The position numbers and the translations under genes were made by a program. A stretch of DNA of 64,000 nt, taken from assembly GCA_032716605.1 (NCBI GenBank), contig CM064509.1:44309120-44373119 (forward strand), read 5' to 3'. The notes under the pieces are model-generated. The model worked only from the letters and a program-made list of their open reading frames with translations, made no database searches and had not been told where the DNA came from. Below are positions 29,489 to 38,653 of this stretch, piece after piece. Position 1 is the stretch's first letter. The number at the start of each line of letters is the position of its first letter. This DNA comes from Paralithodes platypus. Its lineage: Eukaryota > Arthropoda > Malacostraca > Decapoda > Lithodidae.

Positions 29489-29916
29489 CCGCAGGCAGAG
29501 AACAACAGTGATGATAGCAGCGAAAGTGAGGACAGTGATTCTGATAGTGGCTCATACAGTGAATCATGTAGTGACAGTGAAGTGGCAGATTAGTATGTAC
29601 AATTAGTATAATACAATACAATAACAATACAATATACAATACAATACAATACAATAACCATTCCAGTGGATTTGTAATGCCAGAATTAGTGAAAAAGGAC
29701 ACCTCATTCGTCCTTGTAGCTCATCTGATGCCAGAGATATTACATTTCATGTATCTCAAGATGGCGTTCGCGGCCATTTTGAATATTGAGCTCTAGCAGA
29801 GTTAGCCGTCATTTTTCAGAGCTAATTTTCCATTAAAATTGTTCAGGTTGTCAAATCCATTGAGAGAAAAAGGTAGGAACAAAATAGTCACGGATTCCAA
29901 GCAAATGACCCTACTA
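29489..29916. repeat. right terminal inverted repeat of copy B
   Basis: Complete version of the repeat, from the acidic-tail codons through the (CAATA)n tract to the terminal CCCTACTA. No matching short target duplication is visible between 11,535 and 29,917, as expected when the outer ends belong to two different copies. Confidence 0.8.
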
Positions 29917-29919
29917 TGT

Positions 29920-30406
29920 TTAACACCTAACGAGCGGCCTAGGCGGTAAATAATATGTAGCCACCAGCGGGGTGTTTTTACCCAAAATAGGGCTGTTTAT
30001 GTGATCATTTTCATACCTAAATAAGACCCAGAGCGTAAAACAAGTATCTATCCCTGAAAGGGCATAAACAGAGTTTTCCAATGACACCACAACGATCCTT
30101 GTATGACCGCTAGTTTTCTTGCAATAACCGCGCAACACAAGTGCAAAAAACATGTAATTAGGTACTTTCCCCATACATTTCTCTATGTAGCGAGTGTGAG
30201 AGGGTGGAGAAGGGTGGGATTCATGTCAGTTGGTCCGCCGCGGTGGTCTGAAGCAGTCATACGCTCGCTACTCTCCTGCCACCACTTGTCTCTCTCTCTC
30301 AGCAACATTACGTGCTGAAATTGCCACACGACTTATGGTGTGAGCCGCCACATAGTCCAAATTTCTTTCACTCGACATATGATGCGCGCCGCCAGTTAAG
30401 GGTTAC
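29920..30406 (-). mobile_element. piggyBac-type MITE, 0.48-kb family, copy 1
   Basis: Starts TTAACACCTAACGAGCGGCC and ends GTTAAGGGTTAC. The same family, in the opposite orientation, is at 52,053-52,532 with intact TTAA on both sides. Here the right TTAA has decayed to TTAC. Internally the two copies share recognisable blocks such as GCCCTTTCAGGGATAG, AAAATGATCACGT and a GAGAGAGAGACAAGTGGTGG region. No coding capacity. Confidence 0.75.
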
Positions 30407-30578
30407 GCACTGCTACCGGTCTGGCAACATTTCTCAGCTTATATAAGACCCGCTGAAGGGTGCCTGGGCCACTCTTGCTCTATCTCTTGAGGTGAAAAGG
30501 TGGTCTCTCCTGCCATTTTTGCCACAGGGCTTGGGACTGCAGGGGCTTTTATTACTGTATCCTACAGTATGGTATAGG
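30407..30578. other. 172 bp of unassigned sequence before LINE copy 2
   Basis: Contains no ORF or repeat that I recognise. Its right end (CTACAGTATGGTATAGG) abuts TTAA 30,579-30,582, which is the same TTAA of the LINE that is occupied by the MITE in copy 1, so it may be the end of another TTAA element. Confidence 0.4.
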
Positions 30579-31182
30579 TTAAGGGTCGCTCTACTGGTGA
30601 TATTCTTTCGTATCTTACTAACTCTTGGTCATGCATCCTCCTTTCGGGACTTCGGTGGGACCTTTTCTATTGCACTAGACATATCGAAGGCCTTCGATAC
30701 AGTTTGCACACATTTTTAATTTCTAAACTACCCTCCTTCGGCTTCTATCCCTTCATCTGTGCCTTTGTCTCTAATTTCCCTTTTGGCAGTTCTATAGCTG
30801 CAATTGTGGACGGCTATCACTCACTTCCTCATTCTATCAACTCCGGTGTTCCTCAGGGCTCTGTCCTATCTCCCATTCTCTTTCTAATTTTCATAAATGA
30901 TTTTCTCAAATGTACTATCATACAAAAAAGTATCCTTACTAAAATGACACGCACCATTTAGACTCAATGGACGAAGTAATATGGAAAATATTGTTTGAGC
31001 GTTTGAGTTGTTGAGCGAATCGTACCCCACTTTATGAAACTCAGCGTTCACGAGAGTAAGGATACTTTTTTGTATGATAGTACCTCCAGTCCCATCCATT
31101 CATACGCAGACGACTCTACCTTACACTACTCAATTAGTTTTCCTGAACGCCCCAGTCAGCAATTCCTCAAAAACGAACGTAA
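30579..31182 (+). pseudogene. Jockey/CR1-like LINE copy 2, reverse transcriptase part
   Basis: Closely similar in DNA to 7616-8055: GRSTGD, ALDISKAFDTV, NSGVPQGSVLSPILFLIF. It begins exactly at TTAA, has frameshifts (for example near 30,705) and is interrupted by the 166-bp Tc1-like MITE (30,915-31,080), after which SYADDSTLHY resumes at 31,100. It breaks off at 31,182 and resumes at 34,940, with about 24 bp lost compared with copy 1. Confidence 0.85.
30915..31080. mobile_element. Tc1/mariner-like MITE (166 bp) with 26-bp perfect inverted repeats
   Basis: Ends are perfect inverted repeats beginning CTATCATACAAAAAAGTATC, followed by CTTACT. Flanked by TA on both sides (30,913-30,914 and 31,081-31,082). 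LINE copy 1 shows the uninterrupted GTACC at the same position. A TA duplication and size fit a non-autonomous Tc1/mariner element. Confidence 0.85.
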
Positions 31183-31408
31183 TTCATCCATGCAACACTT
31201 ATCTTCTACAAAGGAGTACAAAGGAAATCAAGCAACAACAGATCTAGTGACCCTTCTAGGTTGCTTGTCCTCCAAAACACTGAGGATCAAGTGTCCAAAC
31301 AGTGGTTTAGAGTGGGTAAGGGAACATTGGAAAGGGAATTACTGCCCTGGAACTAATGTCCGTGGCAGGATTTGGAAGTTAGTAGAGGACAGATGGGTTA
31401 GTAACTGA
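31183..31408. other. unassigned 226 bp, possibly CR1 3' UTR
   Basis: Lies between the broken LINE copy 2 and the 3' end of the minus-strand CR1 ORF. No motif recognised. It could be the CR1 3' untranslated region on the minus strand. Confidence 0.35.
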
Positions 31409-31426
31409 GGGGGGGATAAAATAAAG

Positions 31427-33146
31427 TTATTCATTTACAAACGCAGTCAGTCGCGGGTTTGATGTGAGATATTTGTCTACGCGGAGTTTAAATGAATCAA
31501 CGGTGATCCAGTCTATAACGTTTCGGGGAAGCCCATTCCACAAGTTGACAACTCGATTGAAGAAGAAATTCTTAGATTCGTGCGAGTTAAAAGATTTACC
31601 AATAATTTTGCAACCGTTTCCCCGCGTGTAATTAGATTGGTCGATAGTGAAGTACTTACTACAGTTCATATTGTTGATGCCTTTGATGATTTTGAACACT
31701 TGAATTAAGTCACCTCTTAATCTGCGCTGGGTTAAAGGAAATAGATTTAATTCTCTAAGACGCTCTTCGTATGGTTTGTTCTTTAGGCTAGGTATCATTT
31801 TGGTAACTCTACGTTGAACTCGTTCTAGCTTGTTTATATCTTTTTTGGTAATAAGGGCACCAGGATTGAACGCAGTATTCCAGAAGAGGGCGGACTAAGG
31901 AATTGTAAAGGGTTAGGATAACTTCTTTGGATTTATGCTCAAATGATCTGCCTATACAGCCAATTATTTTGTTTGCCTTCTTAACAACTTCTGAACATTG
32001 TTGACTCGGTTTTAGGTTACTCGATATTGTTACTCCCAGATCGGTTTCTCTGTTTACATTCTTAAGCTGAGTGCCATTCATCGAATAGTTTGCTTTCTCA
32101 TTTAGGTATCCGATATGTAGTACTTTACATTTATCCGCATTGAAACTCATTTGCCAAATTTGGGCCCAACATGACAATTTATCTAGATTGTGTTGCATAT
32201 CGTCAACTTGTTCTTTTGAGAGTACGCTATTTGCAATTTTTGTATCGTCAGCAAATTTTGAGATTGTACAGGTGAGACCCTCATCTATGTCGTTGATGTA
32301 AATTAGAAAGAGAATTGGTCCTAGAATCGATCCCTGGGGTACCCCGCTACTTACATTGGTCCATTTAGATGCCTTACCGTTTATGACTACTCTTTGCTTT
32401 CTGTTGCTGAGCCAATCTTCTATCCATTTCAACACACCATCTTGTATTCCATGCGCTTTTAGTTTTAGCAGTAAGCGTTTGTGGGGAACTTTGTCAAAGG
32501 CCTTTTGAAAATCAAGGTATATAATATCTACAGCTTTACTCTCATCGTAGAGGTTGAGGATATCGTGGAAGAAGTCTAAGAGGTTTGTTAAACAGGAAAG
32601 TTTTTTACGAAAGCCGTGTTGAGTATCTTTAAGTATGTTATTTTCCTCTAAGTGATTTACGAGTCTGTCTCGTATGACCGTTTCTAGCATTTTACATACA
32701 ACTGAGGTTAAGCTAATTGGACGATAGTTACTGGGTAGGGATTTGCTGCCTTTTTTTAATATCGGTGTTACGTTGGCTAGCTTCCACTGATCAGGCATAG
32801 TTCTAGACTGCAAGGATTTATTGAATAGTAATGTCAGTGGTTTGGAGAGCTCATCCTTAGCTTCCTTTAGAACTCTAGGCGAGATTGTATCAGGTCCAGG
32901 CGTTTTATTTACCTTGAGTTTATTTAAACAATTCAATACTTCTCTCTCTGTAACGGTGATATTGCTTAGAACATCTGAATTATCAATCTGAATCGGCGAT
33001 GGTGTAGGGATATCACTGAGGTCTTCTGTTGTAAAAACTGATGCAAAGAAGGTATTGAGGGCATTACTCATTTGTACTTCGTCTTTGGTGTATTCTCCAT
33101 TTTTATCGACTAACGGTGCAGCAGTTGAAGTAACTACTTTTTTCTT
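31427..33146 (-). pseudogene. CR1 reverse transcriptase and C-terminal region, one frameshift
   Basis: In frame with the endonuclease across the TGA. Motifs: KTPGPDTISPRVLK, WKLANVTPILKKG, SNYRPISLTSV, IYLDFQKAFDKVPH, SGVPQGSILGPILF, and the catalytic KFADDTKIA near 32,245. After the thumb (LEYCVQSWCPYY) an extra A in the A-run at 31,842-31,847 shifts the frame. The C-terminal part (MIPSLKNKPYEERLRELN, FNSHESKNFFFNRVV) continues in another frame to the stop at 31,427. Confidence 0.9.
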
Positions 33147-34307
33147 TCAGATATAACTATAGAATTCTTTCGGGTTTGTTTTACTTTGATTCACAATATA
33201 TAACTCTAAGGTCTTTTTACTTTGCTTAATTAACTTTTTGGCTTTGCGTTGTAGCTCTACAAATTTCACCCGTTCTTCGTCATTTTGTGAGGATTTTAAT
33301 CTATCATTAGCAAAATTTTTAGCAAGCAGGCAGTTTGAAATATCTTTATTCCACCATTTGGGCTTATTATTATGGCCTGGACGCCGTATTTTCGATGGTA
33401 TGCAGTCTTGCACTGCTTTTAGGTAAGTGGTTTCGAATAACTTCCAAGATGTATTTATGTCGTTATTGTTAATTAAAAAGCTCCAGTCAGTTACTTTAAA
33501 CATAGCTCTAAGTTTATGGAAGTTTGCTTTCTTGAAATTAGGGACTTTTTCGATGCTACTATTTGGTTCGTTACTAGTAAACTTTAAAGTGAAAGTTATC
33601 GTACGATGGTCGCTGTTACTGAATTCATCACCAACATTCAAAATCTCTATATGTTCTTCTTTTGTTGCAAGTACAATGTCAAGAACGTTATTACCACGGG
33701 TCGGCGTTCGAACAAATTGATAAAGCGAACTCTCTTGCAAGTTCGTATACAAGTCATGTCCGGAGTGTGAAGTAAGAGTATCGCCCCACTTGGTCACAGG
33801 TAAATTAAAGTCGCCAAAAATTACGGTATCTTGTGTGTTACTGGCATCTGCAATTTGTTCGTAAATTTCTCGATCAGTTTGCACTGATTGAGCTGGAGGT
33901 CTGTATATTAACGCAAGTATTATTTTTGTACCTTTATTATTCTTTATTAGCACAAAAGATGTGTCGACGTTCGCAATTTGAGATTTTGACAAGAGGGTAG
34001 GGTTAAGACTTTCTTTGATATAAAGTAAAACGCCACCTCCATTTCGATTTATTCGGCTTTTCTCAAACATTACATAACCGGGAAGTGAATACTCTGCTAA
34101 AAAGTCTCTATCTTCTGTATTGAGCCAAGATTCTGTTATGTCAATCACATCATAATTTTCTGTAAACACTAGCTCCTCTATATCTGAAAATGTATTGTGT
34201 ATGCTACGAGCGTTTGCATAGAAAACCTTTAAATTTGTTATTTTAGAACTCACGGAACGCTCTTTAATAATATTTTTGGTTCTTGTCGGATCTACATTTA
34301 TGTTCAT
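33147..34307 (-). CDS. CR1 apurinic-type endonuclease domain
   Basis: 386 codons. The N-terminal strand is LKVFYANARSIHN with motif I Asn, then VIDITESWLN with Glu, GGGVLLYIK, LALIYRPP, VIFGDFNLP and SNSDHRTITF. These are all the catalytic blocks of the LINE endonuclease. It ends at TGA 33,147-33,149 right after KEFYSYI, but the next codons are in the same frame as the RT below, so the TGA is a nonsense codon (CGA to TGA is the simplest change) within one original ORF2. Confidence 0.9.
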   Translation of the reverse strand: MNINVDPTRTKNIIKERSVSSKITNLKVFYANARSIHNTFSDIEELVFTENYDVIDITESWLNTEDRDFLAEYSLPGYVMFEKSRINRNGGGVLLYIKESLNPTLLSKSQIANVDTSFVLIKNNKGTKIILALIYRPPAQSVQTDREIYEQIADASNTQDTVIFGDFNLPVTKWGDTLTSHSGHDLYTNLQESSLYQFVRTPTRGNNVLDIVLATKEEHIEILNVGDEFSNSDHRTITFTLKFTSNEPNSSIEKVPNFKKANFHKLRAMFKVTDWSFLINNNDINTSWKLFETTYLKAVQDCIPSKIRRPGHNNKPKWWNKDISNCLLAKNFANDRLKSSQNDEERVKFVELQRKAKKLIKQSKKTLELYIVNQSKTNPKEFYSYI

Positions 34308-34390
34308 GGCTGTCCTCGGTCCTCGCTGTCTTCGGTCCTTATCGCTGGTGGTCCTCGGTTGCCTCTGTTTTTCTCTTGGCGTTGGATGAT

Positions 34391-34935
34391 TTATGTCACT
34401 GCTGCTTCTTCTTGGATGGCGTTTTTTGATCCATGGCTGCGGACTGCTTCGTGTAGGAGACGACCCATGCGTGCTGAACCCACAGGGTTTAGATGAGTGC
34501 CATCCTTGCGGAACAGAGTAGGCTGGTTGTAGAAGTTGTCCCAGAGGTTGATGAATTCAACTTCTTCCCTCAGACACAAATATTTTAGTCGGCTATTTGT
34601 GCTGAAGGCCTTGTCGTAGAATTTGTCAGGTGCGTCGATCTTGGGGAGAATGCCTGAGATGATGATATTCCTTGACTTGTTTTTGTAGTGCTGGATCATC
34701 TTGCGATATTTCTCCATCAACTCTTCGGATCTGGTGCGTATGACGTTATTTGAACCAGCATGGATGACAAAAAGGGTATTTTCATTTGCATCCTTTGTGG
34801 TATCTTCGAAGGCTTCCACAATGTCGTCCAGTCCAGCTCCTGGGATGCAAAATCTTTTTCGTCAATTTGGGACTCTGTCGCAGAACTCTTCGACCTGTCC
34901 TCGTAGGATGGAATCCCCAACGAGCCTGGTTTCAT
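34391..34935 (-). pseudogene. CR1 ORF1 with SGNH/GDSL esterase domain, one nonsense codon
   Basis: On the minus strand VGDSILRGQVEEFCDRVPN (block I, nucleophile Ser) is followed by an in-frame TGA near 34,866, then KRFCIPGAGLDDIVEAFED, VIHAGSNNVI (block III Gly/Asn), IIISGILPKI and KDGTHLNPVG (catalytic Asp and His). Esterase domains are known from CR1 ORF1 and are thought to act in RNA-particle or membrane interactions. All catalytic elements are visible. The N-terminus is cut at about 34,938 by the junction with LINE copy 2. Confidence 0.8.
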
Positions 34936-34939
34936 CTGA

Positions 34940-35762
34940 TCTAACTACTATTCTCAATTGGGGCAGAGAAAACCTTGTTGCCTTTAATGCTTCTAAAACT
35001 CTATTTCTTCATCTTACTACCTGTCCGGAAATCCCAGAGGACTATCCCTTACACTTCAACAATACAAAATTCAAACCTTCATCTTCTCTCAATATTCTCG
35101 GTGTCTCTTTTTCTTCTACTCTCTCTTGGAAGGACCATATTACCAGTCTTCCTAAGACAGCCTCCCAGAAGCTGGGTGTGCTCAACCACCTCAAGGGGTT
35201 CTTTACCCCTGCACAGCCTCTTGCTCTGTACATAGGCACAGTGCGACCTTGTATTGAGTGTCGTTCACATGTGTGGGGAGGATCCTCTCATACCGCACTC
35301 CTAGACAAAGTAGAAAGGAAGACCTTTCGTATCATTAATTCCCGCCCACTCACCAACTCACTACAAACTCTCTCTCTTCGCTGCAATGTTGCATCTCTCT
35401 TGCTATTCTATCACTACTACAATAATCAGTGCTCCTTAGAGCTTTCTCAGTGTATACCACCTCCTCTACGTAGGGTATGTGGTACCCATCTTGCAACACA
35501 ATCTCACCCTACTCTGTGCAACTCTCCAACCCAAGAGTGAAACATTACTCTGTATTTCTTCTATTCAACAGCTGAACTCAGGAACTCTCTCCCAGAATCA
35601 GTCTTTTCCTCCTCCTATGACTTAAATTGCTTCAAACTCTGTGTGTCCAGGCATTTTGGCTCGAACGTCCCTTGATTTTGGCCCTGTCACTCTTTCAACT
35701 ATGGGGGATGTACTCGCTACAGGCAGTTCTGCTTTGTGTTTCACTCATATAGAAAGAAAAAA
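34940..35762 (+). pseudogene. Jockey/CR1-like LINE copy 2, C-terminal part and 3' end
   Basis: Continues from 31,182: ILNWGRENLVAFNASKTLFL, SSLNILGVSFSSTLSWKDH, CIECRSHVWGG. It ends with the shared 3' sequence TTTGGCTCGAACGTCCC...CTCATATAGAAAG and a short A-run (35,757-35,764). A frameshift near 35,538 separates the last part. RTE-like LINE sequence follows directly. Confidence 0.85.
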
Positions 35763-36312
35763 AAACGTATTAGGGAAGATGTACAGAAAAAGTGAGAGCG
35801 AGAACGGAAAAATGGGTAGGTAGTGAGCATGGTGTGGTTAGGATGAGAAGATGATGTGTAGACCAGATGTTTGCCCTAAAATCAGTTGTGGAGAAATATC
35901 TGGAGAAGGGATAAATGTTGTATACTGCCTTTATGGACTTGGAGAAAGCCTATTACAGAGTTGATAGAGAAGGTCTGTACTGAAGAAAAGTACTGAAAAT
36001 ATACAGAGTAGATGGCAGGTTGCTGAAAGCAGTGATGAGCATGTATGAGGGTGCAAAGGCATCAAGATGTGTCGAGAATGAACAGAGCGAGCTCTTTGAT
36101 CTAAATGTTGGGTTAAAGCAAAGGTGTGTGATGTCACCATGGTTGCTCAATATTTATATGGATGGAGTTATGAAAGAAACACAAGGAAGGGCAGTGGATG
36201 TTGGTGCACCGCTGATAAAGGAAGGAAACGAGTGGAAATTGCCTGTACTGCTGTTTGCTGACAATAAACTTCTGATGAGTGAAAGTGAATGGGACTTGCA
36301 GAGTCTGGTAAA
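35763..36312 (+). pseudogene. RTE-like LINE reverse transcriptase fragment, copy 2
   Basis: Frames with stops give MCVDQMFALKSVVEKYLEKG-like residues, then clearly VMSMYEGAKASR, VGLKQRCVMSPWLLNIYMDG, VLLFADNKLLMSESEWDLQ. This is the palm of the family whose endonuclease and linker are at 4.8-9.8 kb. The catalytic FADD is FADN here, so it is inactive. The start is disturbed by frameshifts (VLGKMYRK). Confidence 0.7.
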
Positions 36313-36520
36313 CATTACATTATCCTTAATGCAGTTGAGTCTAAGTACACTCGGTTACCATAGTCTCTAGCCCACTCCTCTCTGGCAAGAGGTGAGGCCA
36401 GGACCCTTACTGGACGGCGGCCCACACTGATAGTTAGGGGTGGGGTTGAGGGGAGAGGGCAACACACACACGAACACACTGTGAAGCATTTGAGGTCTTT
36501 GAATCGTGCCTTAGCCTCAC
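36313..36520 (+). repeat. unclassified interspersed repeat, copy 1
   Basis: Begins ATTATCCTTAATGCAGTTG and includes AAGTACACTCGGTTACC, CTCTGGCAAGAGGTGAGGCC and GGACGGCGGCCCAC. The same sequence occurs on the minus strand at about 60,560-60,725 and on the plus strand at 61,137-61,225 continued at 63,346-63,445. Confidence 0.75.
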
Positions 36521-36559
36521 AAATAAGTATGACATTTATCTAAGATTATTATTATTGCA

Positions 36560-36597
<38 letters not shown>

Positions 36598-37077
36598 TTA
36601 GACACAAGTGCCATAGCCAAGATTTAACTGATATACTCATTTTTCCATGCATCTCTCTCACATTCTATCTCTCTGAGTTCATATTAACGTCTTACTATTT
36701 ATATTCATATAAATGTATGTTAATATATATATTGTCTTGGTATTTATTACTTAACCTTTTCATCTCACAATTATGTTAAAATGTTTATGTATAGAGGAAA
36801 CATATGTTTCTATCAATAAAACAATCTTTGCGCGTACTGTAGGTTTAAATTGAACCCTACGAATCACACAACATGCTTCAGACTGAAGTTGTATTCATGG
36901 GTATTGCTTTACCTGCGTAGGAATGAAACTTCTCTAACAGTAAGGATAATGAAAATCTTTAACTTGTTATACTAATTACCCTATATGAAAGATATAATTC
37001 AGAAAGTTACCAATGACATATATGACTATGATTAGTTATTCACACACACACACCCACAAATGTTTCTAATGAAGTTC
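36521..37077. other. AT-rich sequence with (TTA)n, no gene seen
   Basis: (TTA)n at 36,554-36,597 and a (CA)n tract at 37,042-37,054. The rest is A/T-rich without recognisable content. TATC at 37,078-37,081 is the left target duplication of the following gypsy element. Confidence 0.7.
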
Positions 37078-37343
37078 TATCTGTTATGTATTGCCTTAAT
37101 TAAACTAATTGCTGGTGGGATAGAGTTAACTAATTAATAGTGGGTATATGTGACTATTTATTTGTACATAGGAAGGCCTTTAGGAAATAATATAACTTCG
37201 GGAACATATTTTGTGTTCAGCGTGTACTGTGTAGCCTACTAGCCAGACATCTTTTGCCCCAGGCCATAAACGCCGGCAGATTGTGGCGCCAAGCGCGCAC
37301 CTTCCCCCTCTCACCTGCTTGTTTAACCCTCTCGCATTTTTAG

Positions 37344-37412
37344 GACGCGATCGCGTCATAACGCCACCCCTCGAAGAGTGGTCGTATGACGCAATCGCGT
37401 CATAATGCCACC
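37344..37412. repeat. subterminal palindromic repeats of the piggyBac left end
   Basis: A perfect 14-bp palindrome GACGCGATCGCGTC (37,344-37,357) is followed by ATAACGCCACC. It recurs as GACGCAATCGCGTC at 37,388-37,401, followed by ATAATGCCACC. Position close to the terminus suggests transposase-binding sites (inference). Confidence 0.6.
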
Positions 37413-38430
37413 TGTAAGTTAGAAATATTCGTGGTAAATAAGTTTATGACACGATTTGGACGCATTTTTGGCTGGTAAGTTAGCCATCATTAAGCTACAA
37501 AATTAAATATCTGGCAACCCCCTAGCGTCCCTGTGTGAGGAGTGCGGGGCTTTGTTTCACCAGTTGTGAGCCGGCCGCCAGTCTGTGAGGTAGTACTCCC
37601 GGACCTTTAAATCTCGTCTCGCCTCCATTGCCCGCCATGGAGCGGGTTTCAGGCGGGCAATTCTTGATTATTTATGTACTAAGAGGCAGTGTATCATCAA
37701 TTTGTGGCTATCTATTTATAATTTATGTATATAACTCGTGATTTGTGACTCTGTGCCTCGTTGTTCGCCACTCCATAGCCAGCCATGTGTTTTTTAGGCG
37801 GGTAGAATGGACCCAGTGGAAGTGTTGTGAACTGTGAATAATAATATTATTTATATCATATTCGTAGGGTTAGTGTAGTCAGCATTCGTAGTCACATTCC
37901 TAACTTATGTTAGGTTTGTGATTACGAATGTAAGCTAGGCTATACGTGTGTGTCGTATATATAGTGCCCTAAAACCTTCATTTTCGCTTGAAAGACCAAT
38001 ATATTTATGAATAAATACTACATACGAAGTATAATAAAGCTGTAATTACGAAATATAGTTGTGTTTTGCCCATTGTTGGCATTATTTTATGCCCAATTTG
38101 GGCAATTTTTAGTGAATACACAGTTTTATTTGAGTGAAGTAACTAACAGTGAAGTGTGGATAGATAATAAACAAATTTTTTAGACAAAAATGTCACGGTA
38201 AGTACAAATATGTCACAGTAAATAGCCTGGCATAAAAAATACAAGACTTTTATGCGCCACTGTACACTACACTACAGCAGTGAACCTTTGGACAGCCACA
38301 GATGTCTTGGTAAAGTACCTAAGCTAATCCCATAATTACTTGCCCGCGGCGGGTCAGCACTCCTTGACCTTTTACCTTTTCCTCACAGCTGGGATATTTT
38401 ATATGTTTAGGCTTGGGCTAGGCCTATCTT

Positions 38431-38522
<92 letters not shown>

Positions 38523-38653
38523 TCGAGTATTTCTATTGTTATTTTATATATAGGCCTATTTTTCTTTATTGTGATTCATTATAAGTTTTATTTATTTATT
38601 TTATTTATATCATTTTATTTTATTTATATTTTTTTTTAATTTACATATTTATG
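37413..38653. other. piggyBac left non-coding region
   Basis: 1.2 kb without ORFs of note. Contains GC-richer stretches (37,540-37,680, with TTGCCCGCCATGGAGCGGG-like repeats at 37,628 and 37,765) and a (TA)n tract at 38,438-38,521. No gene seen. Confidence 0.6.

Larger units (their letters stand above)
24486..29916 (-). mobile_element. Academ-like DNA transposon, copy B (longest copy)
   Basis: About 5.4 kb. The left inverted repeat lacks its outer 190 bp or so. The right inverted repeat (29,489-29,916) is complete and ends CCCTACTA. It retains the full coding succession missing from copy A, including the 678-codon core ORF. A 206-bp LINE tail is inserted at 28,023-28,228. Next to its right end, after TGT, a piggyBac-type MITE begins at TTAA 29,920. 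Confidence 0.6.
31409..34938 (-). mobile_element. CR1-type LINE inserted in LINE copy 2
   Basis: A 3.5-kb minus-strand LINE with ORF1 esterase (34,935-34,391), endonuclease (34,307-33,147) and reverse transcriptase plus C-terminus (33,146-31,427). It carries three small lesions only. It split the Jockey-like LINE with loss of about 24 bp instead of a target duplication. A shorter, different CR1 relative is at 54,891-55,655. Confidence 0.85.
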
